DNA from: Coriobacteriaceae bacterium
Lineage (GTDB): Bacteria; Actinomycetota; Coriobacteriia; Coriobacteriales; Eggerthellaceae
DNA length: 36,202 nt
Assembly: GCA_015062685.1 (NCBI GenBank)
Contig: SUUE01000006.1
Span: forward strand, 16,694 to 52,895
Direction of reading: 5' to 3'
Under the pieces are notes generated by a model. That model was given only the letters and a program-made list of their open reading frames with translations, was not told the DNA's origin and did not search any database. The number at the start of each line of letters is the position of its first letter. The first letter of the stretch is position 1. Shown one piece after another: positions 9,401 through 16,027 of this stretch. The translations under genes were made by a program, and so were the position numbers.

Positions 9401-10612
9401 GCGCACCTTCTTGCCCGCGGCAAGCGGCTCTCTCAGCTCTATCTCCTTGTTCGAGAACGCGCTCGTGGGCCGTTCGCTGTATAGGGTCGTGTAGCTGTAG
9501 CCATCCGCATCCAAGTCGAAGAACTCCACCGACGCGTCGTATTCGACCACGAGGAAGTTGATGGCGAACTGGTTGGAAAGCGTGTTGCCCTCCGTAGCTT
9601 TCGCGAGATCGAACAGGCGCTCGTCGCCTGAAAGGCTGACGTGCATGGCGGTCGAGCCCGCCGCCAGCTCCTCGTCGGCGATGCTCGCCTTCGGGAAGTC
9701 GTAGCTCTCGGTGGTCCGGCCGCCCTCGTCCACGACGGTGAACGTCTGGCTCGTCACGTACTGGTAGTCCCCGCCGTCCGCGCTGGGCACGAGGTAGTAC
9801 ATGTAGGCGACCAGGTTGTACGTGGTGTCGAGCGATGCGAGCTTGTCGCCGAACGATGCCGTGATCGTGGAGGGGGCGGGTTCGTCGCCACCTCGCACCT
9901 TTGCGCTGAACAGCGGTTTGTTGTAACCGGCGTTATCGGGGCTGAAGCTTGCCGCCTTGGGGTACGCGTACACCGTCACCACGGCGTATTCGACGCTCTC
10001 GTGAAGCGTGAAGCTCACTTCGGCGCCCGTGTCGCTCAGCATGAACTTGCCCGCCGCCGGGCCGTCGGCATGTGGCGATGCCATCGCGATGCTGGAAGCG
10101 GCGATGATGTCGTTACGCGAGACGGCGGGTGCTTGGTCGCCTCCTACCGTGACGGGTGCGGAGGCCGCCAGCTCCGACCAATCGCTGCCGAGGATATAGG
10201 CGACTACGCGATCGCCCGGGTTGAGGGTGAGCGTACTGCCGAAATAGACCGTGTTCGACCCGCTCTCGTTGAACGAGAACCAAGACTTGCCGTTCGAGTT
10301 GAACACGATGTCCCCGCTCCCGCGCACGATGTCTGCACCCACGGCGTAACGCTCGATATAGAGGCGCGCGCCGTCGGGCACGTTCGCATGCGTGATGTCG
10401 AGCGTCGTCGAATCGCCCGTAAGGGCGTCGACAACAGCAATGCTCGTCTGAAGTTCGCCAGCCGCCTCTAGGGCGCGATCGTCGCCGGCGCCCATCTCGT
10501 CAGGCGCGCCGTCGCCATCCGCCCAGGCCCGCGACGAGGCCAATGGCACGAATGCGACCGCTAGCAAGAACGCCATGACGGCACCCAATATCCTGTCCGA
10601 AGTTTGTTCCAT
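6401..10612 (-). CDS. Giant exported surface protein with C-terminal membrane anchor
   Basis: A 1403-residue secreted protein of unknown function. A Sec signal peptide spans about 1-31 (hydrophobic GAVMAFLLAVAFVPLA, likely cut after AWA). The body consists of repeated beta-sandwich-like segments in which VVAYILGSD, VVAFVLSDG and LVAFLMKGG recur with SEPVTV-type endings, suggesting a duplicated domain. A fibronectin type III-like segment (APTNVSVSVSDAGVASVSWN) lies near 1220-1290, then a Ser/Ala/Pro/Gly-rich stalk, the motif TPLAGDS, one hydrophobic helix and RRRMRE. This is a wall-spanning or membrane-anchored layout without a classic LPxTG. ATG 10612 is preceded by GGATGGAG. I know no characterised homologue; adhesion or polymer binding is only a guess. 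It is transcribed alone between two stem-loops. Confidence 0.8.
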   Translation of the reverse strand: MEQTSDRILGAVMAFLLAVAFVPLASSRAWADGDGAPDEMGAGDDRALEAAGELQTSIAVVDALTGDSTTLDITHANVPDGARLYIERYAVGADIVRGSGDIVFNSNGKSWFSFNESGSNTVYFGSTLTLNPGDRVVAYILGSDWSELAASAPVTVGGDQAPAVSRNDIIAASSIAMASPHADGPAAGKFMLSDTGAEVSFTLHESVEYAVVTVYAYPKAASFSPDNAGYNKPLFSAKVRGGDEPAPSTITASFGDKLASLDTTYNLVAYMYYLVPSADGGDYQYVTSQTFTVVDEGGRTTESYDFPKASIADEELAAGSTAMHVSLSGDERLFDLAKATEGNTLSNQFAINFLVVEYDASVEFFDLDADGYSYTTLYSERPTSAFSNKEIELREPLAAGKKVRAICYWTQYSGNEAALPVPKGVDYAGKDYEAIIVSGDGTPVVASPSVSITDTITASTSGFSVNARNLADGQIMFVCKFGPDEPIAYGYQNCIARFTGYGDSPKPVNGANAVSLVAGSLEEGDRVVAFVLSDGEVAAQSEPVTVTAASAASTQVSITSPVASSSDKATVNIADLPEGAAVLLKSFGKDATEFRADKGTPHGYFANVHAGDNELALQTSSGALQDGYLVAFLMKGGSAIAQSEPVAISYTAADPEVSIGLDGKDVSLTQGDKFISMRWSVDAATSNATYKTYEFTGDALDESSAKVVGQGSLVTSRSNHAGNTWVSIGGAERLEAGAKLQVVLTADGKKAYSNVMAVGATPEWAKVTPTITFDQNAVKADAGTVKLIVNYPEEYVSKLGDQFFCNIVVYQYPGTYTDEDFEGYELDEKPDVAKVVAGRNASAGATNGQLELTFSGTPELQPGSRLMAKVRLPQAERQDHDSMWEDYLSWSIPVIAADAEVPAETVWLYNLGPDTEKGAKLRQIIEEHGLAVGELSADKLNEKVGYIIGRDGFEPASEPYAGAAPDLEFILMDNLSEASLDRFLAACKEAGVSVGAKGITTDTNVTWTLHQLIGDISDEHELMTTMDDLSKLAKGARAIRAEDYDTSSDKWAALQDAIAGAERALSLDEETAGGEDKLLDAYREALGALRTAMAAADGARKQALGAVLISCEKQADGTYTLTGSIEGMAEEEADAAAFAWSDGVVGRIRAGVTVEQLPNLKLSVTSSNRIGSGDAQLQKPSAPTNVSVSVSDAGVASVSWNASEVGVNQLPVTGYIVHLYEKQADGARGSLVASKRLDAQTREVLVLSAQSVQDEPVLAAAAPLSIDFEGVDPRGRYMADVTAQSDLGSSAVAESAPASDAPTNERPSSAGNGEAPGTDASSPSNVGAGGASQGTAAEEGNATQGEMEPKPAPAHATGDAGNPGSPASTPLAGDSLGCIAGGLAIAAACCAALIALMRRRMRE

Positions 10613-10655
10613 ATACGTGCTCCATCCAATTGTTAGGGAAAGTTAACAATCGGGT

Positions 10656-10684
10656 AGTATAGAGCACCTCGTATCACGATGGAA
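10656..10684 (-). promoter_or_regulatory. Candidate promoter of the giant surface-protein gene
   Basis: On the minus strand TTCCAT (10679-10684) and TATACT (10656-10661) are separated by 17 bp, and the ATG lies 44 bp further down. The -10 is good and the -35 poor. The surrounding 10613-10740 is a clear AT-rich island with GTTAAC repeated at 10642-10647 and 10701-10706, which could bind a regulator. Confidence 0.4.
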
Positions 10685-10774
10685 GCTAAAGTTTTACTAA
10701 GTTAACTATATATGGTTGAAACCGTTTTGCCTGCTGAGACATGGCCTATGAGGAAACTGTCCGTAAAATCACCT

Positions 10775-10808
10775 CGCCCCGGGTAGGAGCTTTGCTCCTC
10801 CCGGGGCG
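10775..10808 (-). terminator. Intrinsic terminator of the repeat surface protein gene
   Basis: A long hairpin: CGCCCCGGG (10775-10783) pairs with CCCGGGGCG (10800-10808), and GGAGC pairs with GCTCC closer to the TTT loop. On the minus strand it is followed by GATTTTAC. It lies 25 bp after the stop of the gene at 10833. Confidence 0.75.
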
Positions 10809-10832
10809 GGGCAGGCGAGGAAAAGGCTGACG

Positions 10833-13424
10833 TTAGGCGGTCATCGGAGCGGCCTGCTGAGTCTGGTCGTCGTCCGTGTCCTTATCGGTCTTGCGGCTCG
10901 CGACGGCGAGGATAACCTGGGCGAGCAGGATGACGAGCATCAGGATCGTCCACTGGTCAACCATTGCCATGGGGAGCGTCATGTCCTCGGTGAGCAGGAA
11001 CGCCACGATGGAAATCGGGGCTGCCAGGAAGGCGATGCCCTTCAGGAGGCGGTGACGCTTGGCAACCTCTTCGTTCTCCTCGGCGTATTCGCCGTACCCT
11101 TCGCGCTCTTCGTCCTCATCGCGCTTGCGGCCGACCATCCGAACGATCAGGACCAAGCCGATGATAACGGTGGCGATGGTCGAGATCAGGTTGATCAGCG
11201 CCCACGATCCGATGGCACCCGAATCGAGCGGCGTATCGTCGTCGGCGATGGTCTGCGCCATGGGCGTGTCGTCGTCGGCGATCGGGGTGGCCGTGGGCTC
11301 GTCAACGACTACGGGCTCGTCAACGGCTGCCGGCGCAGGAGCGGGAGCGAAGACAACCGGGGCGGCTGCGGGAGCCGTGGCTGCGGGAGCCGCGGCAGCA
11401 GCTGCGACGGTGGTCGCGGCTGCGGGCTCGGCCGGCGTAGTCGGCTCAGTCGGCGTCACGGGAGTCTCGGGCTCGGTCGGCTCGGTCGGATCGGTCGGAT
11501 CCGGAGCAACCGTACCGCCCGCAGGTGCTGCGGGGGCGGGGTTCTTCGCAAACGAACCGGTAATCACGACGTCCTCATCGGGCATCTCGAACGTGCCCTT
11601 CACGCTCCACCCGCTGAAAGTGTAGCCCTCGACGGTGACATCGGGCTCTACGGCCACGGTAGCGCCGTACTTGTAAGTAGCCTCGGCCGGTGCCTCAGCC
11701 GCGTTCTCGGGCACGTCGCCCTCGTACGCGTAGGTCACGGTGTGGCTGTTGCGCGCGTAGAAGAGCTTCAGCACGGTGCCGGGAGCTGCAATGGCGGTCT
11801 CGGTGAGCGTGCCTTCGGCGCTCGGGTCAAACGTGAAACCTTCGTAGGTGTTGGGGGCGGCGCTCACGGTAGAACCGAGAACGACGTCGTTGACCGTGCT
11901 CTGGTCGACAACCTCGTACGCGCCCTCATCGTTGAGCGACTGCACTGCATGCTGCACCTCGTAGGAAGTGGAGTAGCGGGCGTAGACGTCATGCTCTGCA
12001 GGATCGGTAAGCTCTTGCGCGGTCAGTGCCGGCTTCTCGTATGTGGCGTCAGCGCTGAGCAGGTTGCCCTCCGCATCGTACCAGCCGAGGAATGTCGCGC
12101 CTTCGATCTCGGGATCAGCAACGGCACCGTAGACGTCGATGTCATCAAACTGCTCAACCGAACCGAGGGATGCGCCGTCCCAGTCATGGTAGTTCACGGT
12201 GACAGAAGGCTGCCAGACGGCGTAAGTGTTGACAACGTATTGCTCAGCCGCCGCGCTGGCGGTAGCCGTGAACGTGAATACATCGCCCTCGCCGAACGTC
12301 TCGCCAGTGCCTTCCTGCTGCCAGTACAGGAACTGGTAATGCGGCTGGCCATCGGGCTGCTTAAACTTGTGCGAGTAAGCGGAAACCAATCCCGTGTTGC
12401 TCGCGGAGCCGCTTCCGGTCGACACGTTGTCGATGTAGTTGTGGTTCAGGACCCACGAATACACCGCCTTGTAAATGGGGGAGATGGCTACAACGTTGGA
12501 ATCGACGACGATCGACGTTCCATCGTTGAAGAACACCTTCATCGTGCCGTCGCCCACAGGGTTCGAGATCTTCTGGATGGTCTGGAAGCCATCGACGGTC
12601 CCGTCCTCGGAGACCACCAGGGAACCGGTGGAGAGCACGCAGTAGTTCAGGAACGTATAGGTCACGCCTGCAACGCTGTTCCCAACCGTCTTGTTCTTCC
12701 CACCCACGCCGTTGATGAACTTCGTGTTGGTGGATGTATTGCCCTTCTGGATGACGTACGTAACCGTAGTGGCGTTCGCCGTCGTCCCAGCCGCCTTGAG
12801 AACGTTGGTCACGAGAATCTTGGCGCTCGTGCCAAGGGAAGGATCAGCCGCAACGGGCTTAGCCGTAGCAGTGTAGACGGCATGATAGACCTTGTCGTTG
12901 GTGGCATTCGCGATAACGGGAGACCATCCGGCGAACTCGTAGGTGTAGTCCGCGGACTCTTCCTTCGTGGGGGCCACGCCGTCATAGGTCGGCATCGTGC
13001 CAGCTTCGACAGCCTCGTCAACCTCGAGGACAGTGCCGTCCTCATTGACCCAGGTGATCTTGTAGGTTTTGACCGGTGCAGTTTCGACTGCGGGCTCGGT
13101 CGGGGTTACGGGATCCTCACCGGGCGCTGCGGCCTCGTCCTGCGGATTGGCGGCGGGCTCATCGCTACCGGAAGTGTCGTCCGCGGGCTCGCCGGCCTCG
13201 TCGTCCTCGGCCCCAGCAGCCGCAAGAGCGTCAGAACCATCGGTGGGATCGCCCTTACCGTCCGTCTGGCCCGTTGCAGGGTCTGCTGCAGGCTGGTCGG
13301 CGGCAAACGCATACGTGAGGGTGTTGGCGTCCCAGGCCATGAGCGTAAGCACGACGGCCAGGAGTATCGCAACTCCCTTTTGCCAAGTTGGTGTTGAGTA
13401 TGTCCTGCTTCTCGTCCTCGCCAT
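10833..13424 (-). CDS. Exported repeat surface protein with C-terminal membrane segments
   Basis: An 863-residue secreted protein. A signal peptide covers about 1-41 (hydrophobic GVAILLAVVLTLMAW, probable cut after YAFA). An acidic, Ala/Asp/Pro-rich region follows, then several beta-repeat modules like the Listeria-Bacteroides (InlB B-repeat) type, recognisable by YEFAGWSPV, ATFLGWYDAEG and YTFSGWSVKG, and a MucBP/SHIRT-like segment near HTVTYAYEGDV. A Pro/Thr stalk (PTDPTEPTEPETP) and Ala-rich linker lead to duplicated IADDDTP motifs and three hydrophobic helices split by a charged cytoplasmic loop (RKRDEDEEREGYGEY). Such proteins usually act as adhesins or structural surface proteins; the ligand is unknown. 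A GTG lies 9 bases upstream, but AAAGGG is spaced correctly only for ATG 13424. Confidence 0.8.
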   Translation of the reverse strand: MARTRSRTYSTPTWQKGVAILLAVVLTLMAWDANTLTYAFAADQPAADPATGQTDGKGDPTDGSDALAAAGAEDDEAGEPADDTSGSDEPAANPQDEAAAPGEDPVTPTEPAVETAPVKTYKITWVNEDGTVLEVDEAVEAGTMPTYDGVAPTKEESADYTYEFAGWSPVIANATNDKVYHAVYTATAKPVAADPSLGTSAKILVTNVLKAAGTTANATTVTYVIQKGNTSTNTKFINGVGGKNKTVGNSVAGVTYTFLNYCVLSTGSLVVSEDGTVDGFQTIQKISNPVGDGTMKVFFNDGTSIVVDSNVVAISPIYKAVYSWVLNHNYIDNVSTGSGSASNTGLVSAYSHKFKQPDGQPHYQFLYWQQEGTGETFGEGDVFTFTATASAAAEQYVVNTYAVWQPSVTVNYHDWDGASLGSVEQFDDIDVYGAVADPEIEGATFLGWYDAEGNLLSADATYEKPALTAQELTDPAEHDVYARYSTSYEVQHAVQSLNDEGAYEVVDQSTVNDVVLGSTVSAAPNTYEGFTFDPSAEGTLTETAIAAPGTVLKLFYARNSHTVTYAYEGDVPENAAEAPAEATYKYGATVAVEPDVTVEGYTFSGWSVKGTFEMPDEDVVITGSFAKNPAPAAPAGGTVAPDPTDPTEPTEPETPVTPTEPTTPAEPAAATTVAAAAAAPAATAPAAAPVVFAPAPAPAAVDEPVVVDEPTATPIADDDTPMAQTIADDDTPLDSGAIGSWALINLISTIATVIIGLVLIVRMVGRKRDEDEEREGYGEYAEENEEVAKRHRLLKGIAFLAAPISIVAFLLTEDMTLPMAMVDQWTILMLVILLAQVILAVASRKTDKDTDDDQTQQAAPMTA

Positions 13425-13523
13425 GTTCACCACGCCCTTTCGCCTCGCCTACGAACAGGTTGCTCATATCGGATGCATAGATCCTGCTTCCCTTCTTCCC
13501 ACCCTGCGATGGGAGCTCCAATT

Positions 13524-13560
13524 GCCCTAACATCCATGGCGCATATCTGCGCGTTAGGGC
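13524..13560 (-). promoter_or_regulatory. Nested inverted repeat in the leader of the repeat surface protein
   Basis: GCCCTAAC (13524-13531) pairs perfectly with GTTAGGGC (13553-13560), and the enclosed bases contain a second hairpin, GCGCA-TATC-TGCGC. It lies about 100 bp upstream of the surface-protein ATG on the same strand, just downstream of an AT-rich TATATAAG region that could hold its promoter. It could be a leader RNA structure or operator; it does not match a riboswitch I recognise. Confidence 0.4.
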
Positions 13561-13817
13561 TTTCGCCGTATAAATCTTATATAGGCGCGCCTTGTTGAAT
13601 GGGCTCAGGGCGCAATCGTTCCGCTCCCGTGGTTCACCTGCTTACCCCGCGTAACGCAATTGACACCCAGATGTAAAGAATTGAGCCAAAAGGTATCCCA
13701 GAAACAACAATTTTGGCCCACATGGGTCATTCTCACAGTATACGCTTAGCCGTTAGTAGCAGAATTAATAGTCCACAGGACCCATTGGGCGCACCGCCGA
13801 ACCCCCTCCGACAGCGC
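13561..13817. other. Non-coding gap without recognised genes
   Basis: No convincing gene is seen on either strand. The start is AT-rich and may carry the minus-strand promoter of the repeat surface protein. The rest has mixed composition, and the short open frames here lack ribosome sites and family motifs. It runs into the tRNA-derived repeats beginning at 13818. Confidence 0.4.
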
Positions 13818-13869
13818 GGCGCCTCGGGGTTCTGGCCTTTACCGATCTGGTGGGGACGGTGGGGTTCGA
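13818..13869. repeat. Diverged copy of the tRNA-Leu 3'-flank repeat
   Basis: These 52 bp align without gaps to 14043-14094. Both run from GGCGCCTCGG through GATCTGGT to the CGGTGGG-TCGA that corresponds to the T-arm of the tRNA-Leu on the minus strand. The copy here is more decayed. The repeat covers tRNA 3'-end sequence plus about 30 bp of flanking DNA. Confidence 0.65.
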
Positions 13870-13933
13870 TTTCGCTCCGCAAAACAGCGATGGTAGGGGC
13901 GATGGGACTCCGTTTCGCTTCGCGAAACAACGG
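13848..13933. repeat. Two adjacent 43-bp tRNA-end-derived repeat units
   Basis: Unit 1 (13848-13890) and unit 2 (13891-13933) are directly abutting and match at 32 of 43 positions by eye. Each begins TGGT-GGGG, like the minus-strand end (T-stem and CCA side) of tRNA-Leu, then has a TTTCGCT-CGC-AAACA tail unrelated to the tRNA. They look like decayed scars rather than functional RNA. Confidence 0.6.
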
Positions 13934-13965
13934 CTACGCGCTGAAGCGCTCCGCCCGAAACGCTA

Positions 13966-13988
13966 AAAACAGCCCACTGGGCTGTTTT
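13966..13988. terminator. Strong stem-loop terminator, orphan
   Basis: A perfect 10-bp stem, AAAACAGCCC (13966-13975) and GGGCTGTTTT (13979-13988), has a 3-base loop and works as an A/T-flanked bidirectional terminator. No gene directly precedes it on either strand, so it is probably a leftover of a lost gene or tRNA unit. Confidence 0.65.
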
Positions 13989-14071
13989 CTTGACGCGTTT
14001 CCACCTCATCGGTTCGAGTCCATGAAAGACGCCCGGCATGCGGGCGCCTCGGAGTTCTAGCCGTTATTGAT

Positions 14072-14126
14072 CTGGTAGGGGCGGTGGGACTCGAACCCAC
14101 ATTCCGAAGAGGCGGATTTTAAGTCC
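14072..14126 (-). pseudogene. Orphan 3' part of tRNA-Leu(UAA); attachment-site-like repeat
   Basis: These 55 bp are identical to 27173-27227, which holds CCA, the discriminator, the 3' acceptor strand, the T arm, the variable region and the anticodon loop of the intact tRNA-Leu. On the anticodon 5' side the identity stops abruptly: bases after 14126 cannot form the D arm or the 5' acceptor strand, so no functional tRNA can result. A match ending at the anticodon arm is characteristic of att sites of tRNA-targeting integrases. A partial gene duplication is the alternative. Confidence 0.8.
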
Positions 14127-14333
14127 TTGGAGCTCTCTTTCCCATCGCTCTGACCTGCATGTATACTAGCATAAATCTCGGGTTCAACCCTTAACCTACC
14201 TTAAGTTCACGTAAGCAATGTGGGTGCAAATGGGCGTACTCAAAGTCTCGGCAAAACCCTAACACGAGATTCCGTCACGGGTCTTGCTGACGCGATCAAC
14301 CGATGGTTGACTTGTTCACAGAAGTCGCATCGG

Positions 14334-15005
14334 CTATCTATGCGTGAGCCGCATGCGCGTGCCATCCGTCACGAGGATTCCCTCGTCGCGCATGCGCCCC
14401 ATCTCGCGGGAAAGCGCGCTGCGGTTAACACCTAGGAAGCGTGCGAGCCCGGTTTGCGAGTAGGGAACGATCGCGAAACCCTGGTCGTCGGTCTCGCATT
14501 CCGCCAGGTACACGGCAAGGCGATCGCGCATGCTGCTCTGGCCGAAGATGCGCACCTTGCGGTTGAGGTGCAGGTTCCGCCTGGAGAGCACGCGCACCAT
14601 GTTCAGTGCCAGCCTCGCCTCGACGGGTCCGCCCGACGAGTATCCGATCGAGGAGAAGTCGAGCAGGAGCACGTCGGCGTCGGAGAGCGCGACGACTTGC
14701 ATGGGACTGGCATCCACCCCCGCGCATGCGAGCGATGCGCCGTACGTCTCGCCCGCCGTGAAGCGGTTCATGCCGATCTGGCCGAAGTCCTCGTTATGGA
14801 ACGAGCACTCCACCTCGCCGGAGAGCACGATGCCGAAATAGGAGAAGGGCTCGCCGATGCGCTGCAGGAACGAGCCTTTGGGGAAATGCCTCCTCCGCGC
14901 CCTGAGGAGGTCAAAGGCCGATTCGAGCTCCTCGGAATCGAAGCCGTCGAAAAGGAGGGAGCCCGCCGCTATCGCACGTTCGACCGTGCTGATTTTCACC
15001 GACAT
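14334..15005 (-). CDS. Crp/Fnr-family transcription regulator 1
   Basis: A 223-residue regulator with an N-terminal cyclic-nucleotide-binding-like beta-roll (about 20-125, with FPKGSFLQRIGEPFSYFGIVLSGEV), a long dimer helix and a C-terminal winged HTH (TGLARFLGVNRSALSREM, about 178-197). There is no FNR-type N-terminal Cys cluster, so the signal is not obviously an oxygen-sensing Fe-S centre. Its own promoter carries the TGTTGC-N4-GCAACA palindrome at the activator position, so it is probably autoregulated and belongs to the nitrite/NO regulon. It follows nrfA-nrfH in the same direction. The frame extends to 15032, but GGGAGG before ATG 15005 favours this start. It could be HcpR-like in function; the ligand is unknown. 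Confidence 0.88.
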   Translation of the reverse strand: MSVKISTVERAIAAGSLLFDGFDSEELESAFDLLRARRRHFPKGSFLQRIGEPFSYFGIVLSGEVECSFHNEDFGQIGMNRFTAGETYGASLACAGVDASPMQVVALSDADVLLLDFSSIGYSSGGPVEARLALNMVRVLSRRNLHLNRKVRIFGQSSMRDRLAVYLAECETDDQGFAIVPYSQTGLARFLGVNRSALSREMGRMRDEGILVTDGTRMRLTHR

Positions 15006-15043
15006 GGCGCCTCCCGTCTCGAATTGCGTCATCAGACGGAACG

Positions 15044-15086
15044 AGCATAGATGCGAATCGGCGCTCTGTCTGTTGCCATGGCAACA
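15044..15086 (-). promoter_or_regulatory. Crp/Fnr-type operator and promoter of regulator 1
   Basis: A perfect 16-bp palindrome TGTTGCCATGGCAACA is at 15071-15086. On the minus strand it is followed after 21 bp by TATGCT (15044-15049), so its centre would be at about -41.5. No -35 hexamer is seen, as expected for an activator-dependent class II promoter. The regulator ATG is about 40 bp further on. Confidence 0.8.
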
Positions 15087-15134
15087 TCTGACGTAGCGTT
15101 TATGAGGGCCGAGTTTATTTCACCGAAAGAGAGG

Positions 15135-15163
15135 GGGCCGCCTCACAATGATGAGGGCGGCCC
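15135..15163 (-). terminator. Terminator-like hairpin after nrfH
   Basis: GGGCCGCCTCA (15135-15145) pairs with TGAGGGCGGCCC (15152-15163) with one bulged G and a 6-base loop. It lies 90 bp past the nrfH stop on the minus strand and is followed by CTCTCTTTC. It would separate nrfA-nrfH from the operator-driven regulator gene. Confidence 0.55.
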
Positions 15164-15253
15164 GCTTGGGAGGGAAGGAAGGCGTTCTACTGCGTCATCC
15201 ATAAAATGCGCCACGCATAGTAAGCCTTGGTTTTTTACAATCAGTCGGATGCG

Positions 15254-15994
15254 TTAAGCGCCGTAGCCTTGCTGCAGGAGCTGTTGGGACTCTCCATAGG
15301 TCACCCAGCCGTCGGGCAGCTCAACGTCTTCGTGCTGGTGGCAGGCTGTGCACACGACCGTGGAGGCGCGATGCCCCTTGTGGCAGTCGGTGCACTCGAG
15401 CGAGAGCGCCTCGTGGTGCTGCTCGTGTGGGTTGAACGCCCGGCTCGCCGTGGAGGCTGCGAGCTTGTCGTAGCTGAGCTCCCCGCCGTCGCCGAGCAGG
15501 TACACGTGGCATGTCGCGTTGGTGCAGAAGCTCTCGCCGGTCTTGCCGTCCCACGACTGCAGGCCCGAGGCGCTGCGCTCGTTGCGCGGTAGGGGGTAGT
15601 TGCCGCTCACGTAGTTCATGCCATCGTGTGCGAGTTCCGCGATGTTGGGGACGTGGCAGTCGACGCACACGATCTCGGATTTCGCAGTGGCCTTCGTGTT
15701 GCGGTGGAGCACGGCCATCATGGCGTTGGTGTTCGTCACCTCGTTGCCGTATTTGTCCACGCCCGCCGAGTCCTGTTCCTGCATGTAGTTGTCGACATAG
15801 GTGCCCTCGATGTGGCACATGGTGGAGCAGAAGCTCGGCGACTCGTGCCAGACCATCATGCCGGCGCCGACGGCGACCAGCACGACGACGATCACGCCCA
15901 CGATCGCAAGCTTCTTCCTGCCCTTCTTCTTCGGGGCGGGCGCGTCCTCGGCTGCGCCCGGCTCCGTCGTCATATCGAGTTTCTCGTCACTCAC
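15254..15994 (-). CDS. nrfH: NrfH-like membrane multihaem cytochrome c (quinol dehydrogenase of nitrite reductase)
   Basis: A 246-residue NapC/NrfH-family cytochrome expected to take electrons from menaquinol and pass them to NrfA outside the membrane. A charged cytoplasmic N-tail is followed by one transmembrane helix (about 29-48), then the haem domain. Haem-binding candidates are C56STMC60H, C110VDC113H, C157TNATC162H, C201TDC204H and C215TAC218H. Only three are canonical CxxCH; the first is Cx3CH and the third Cx4CH. Textbook NrfH carries four haems in about 160 residues, so this is a longer, possibly five-haem relative. It lies 33 bp after nrfA, so the order is nrfA-nrfH, and it shares the operator-controlled nrfA promoter. 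Another NapC-type reductase partner is possible, but adjacency to nrfA makes NrfH likeliest. Confidence 0.85.
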   Translation of the reverse strand: MSDEKLDMTTEPGAAEDAPAPKKKGRKKLAIVGVIVVVLVAVGAGMMVWHESPSFCSTMCHIEGTYVDNYMQEQDSAGVDKYGNEVTNTNAMMAVLHRNTKATAKSEIVCVDCHVPNIAELAHDGMNYVSGNYPLPRNERSASGLQSWDGKTGESFCTNATCHVYLLGDGGELSYDKLAASTASRAFNPHEQHHEALSLECTDCHKGHRASTVVCTACHQHEDVELPDGWVTYGESQQLLQQGYGA

Positions 15995-16027
15995 AGCCCG
16001 CTCCTTTCTCGTCAGGCAAAGGAACGT

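Noticed and set aside
11052-13397. 781-codon open frame on the plus strand
   Set aside because: It is antisense to the repeat surface protein, which has a signal peptide, repeat modules and a terminator. The plus product is Gly/Arg/Val-rich without any domain.
14127-14333. Possible gene or second tRNA next to the orphan tRNA end
   Set aside because: The sequence after 14126 cannot supply a D arm or acceptor strand, and the short frames have no ribosome site. I see nothing functional except the end of regulator 1.
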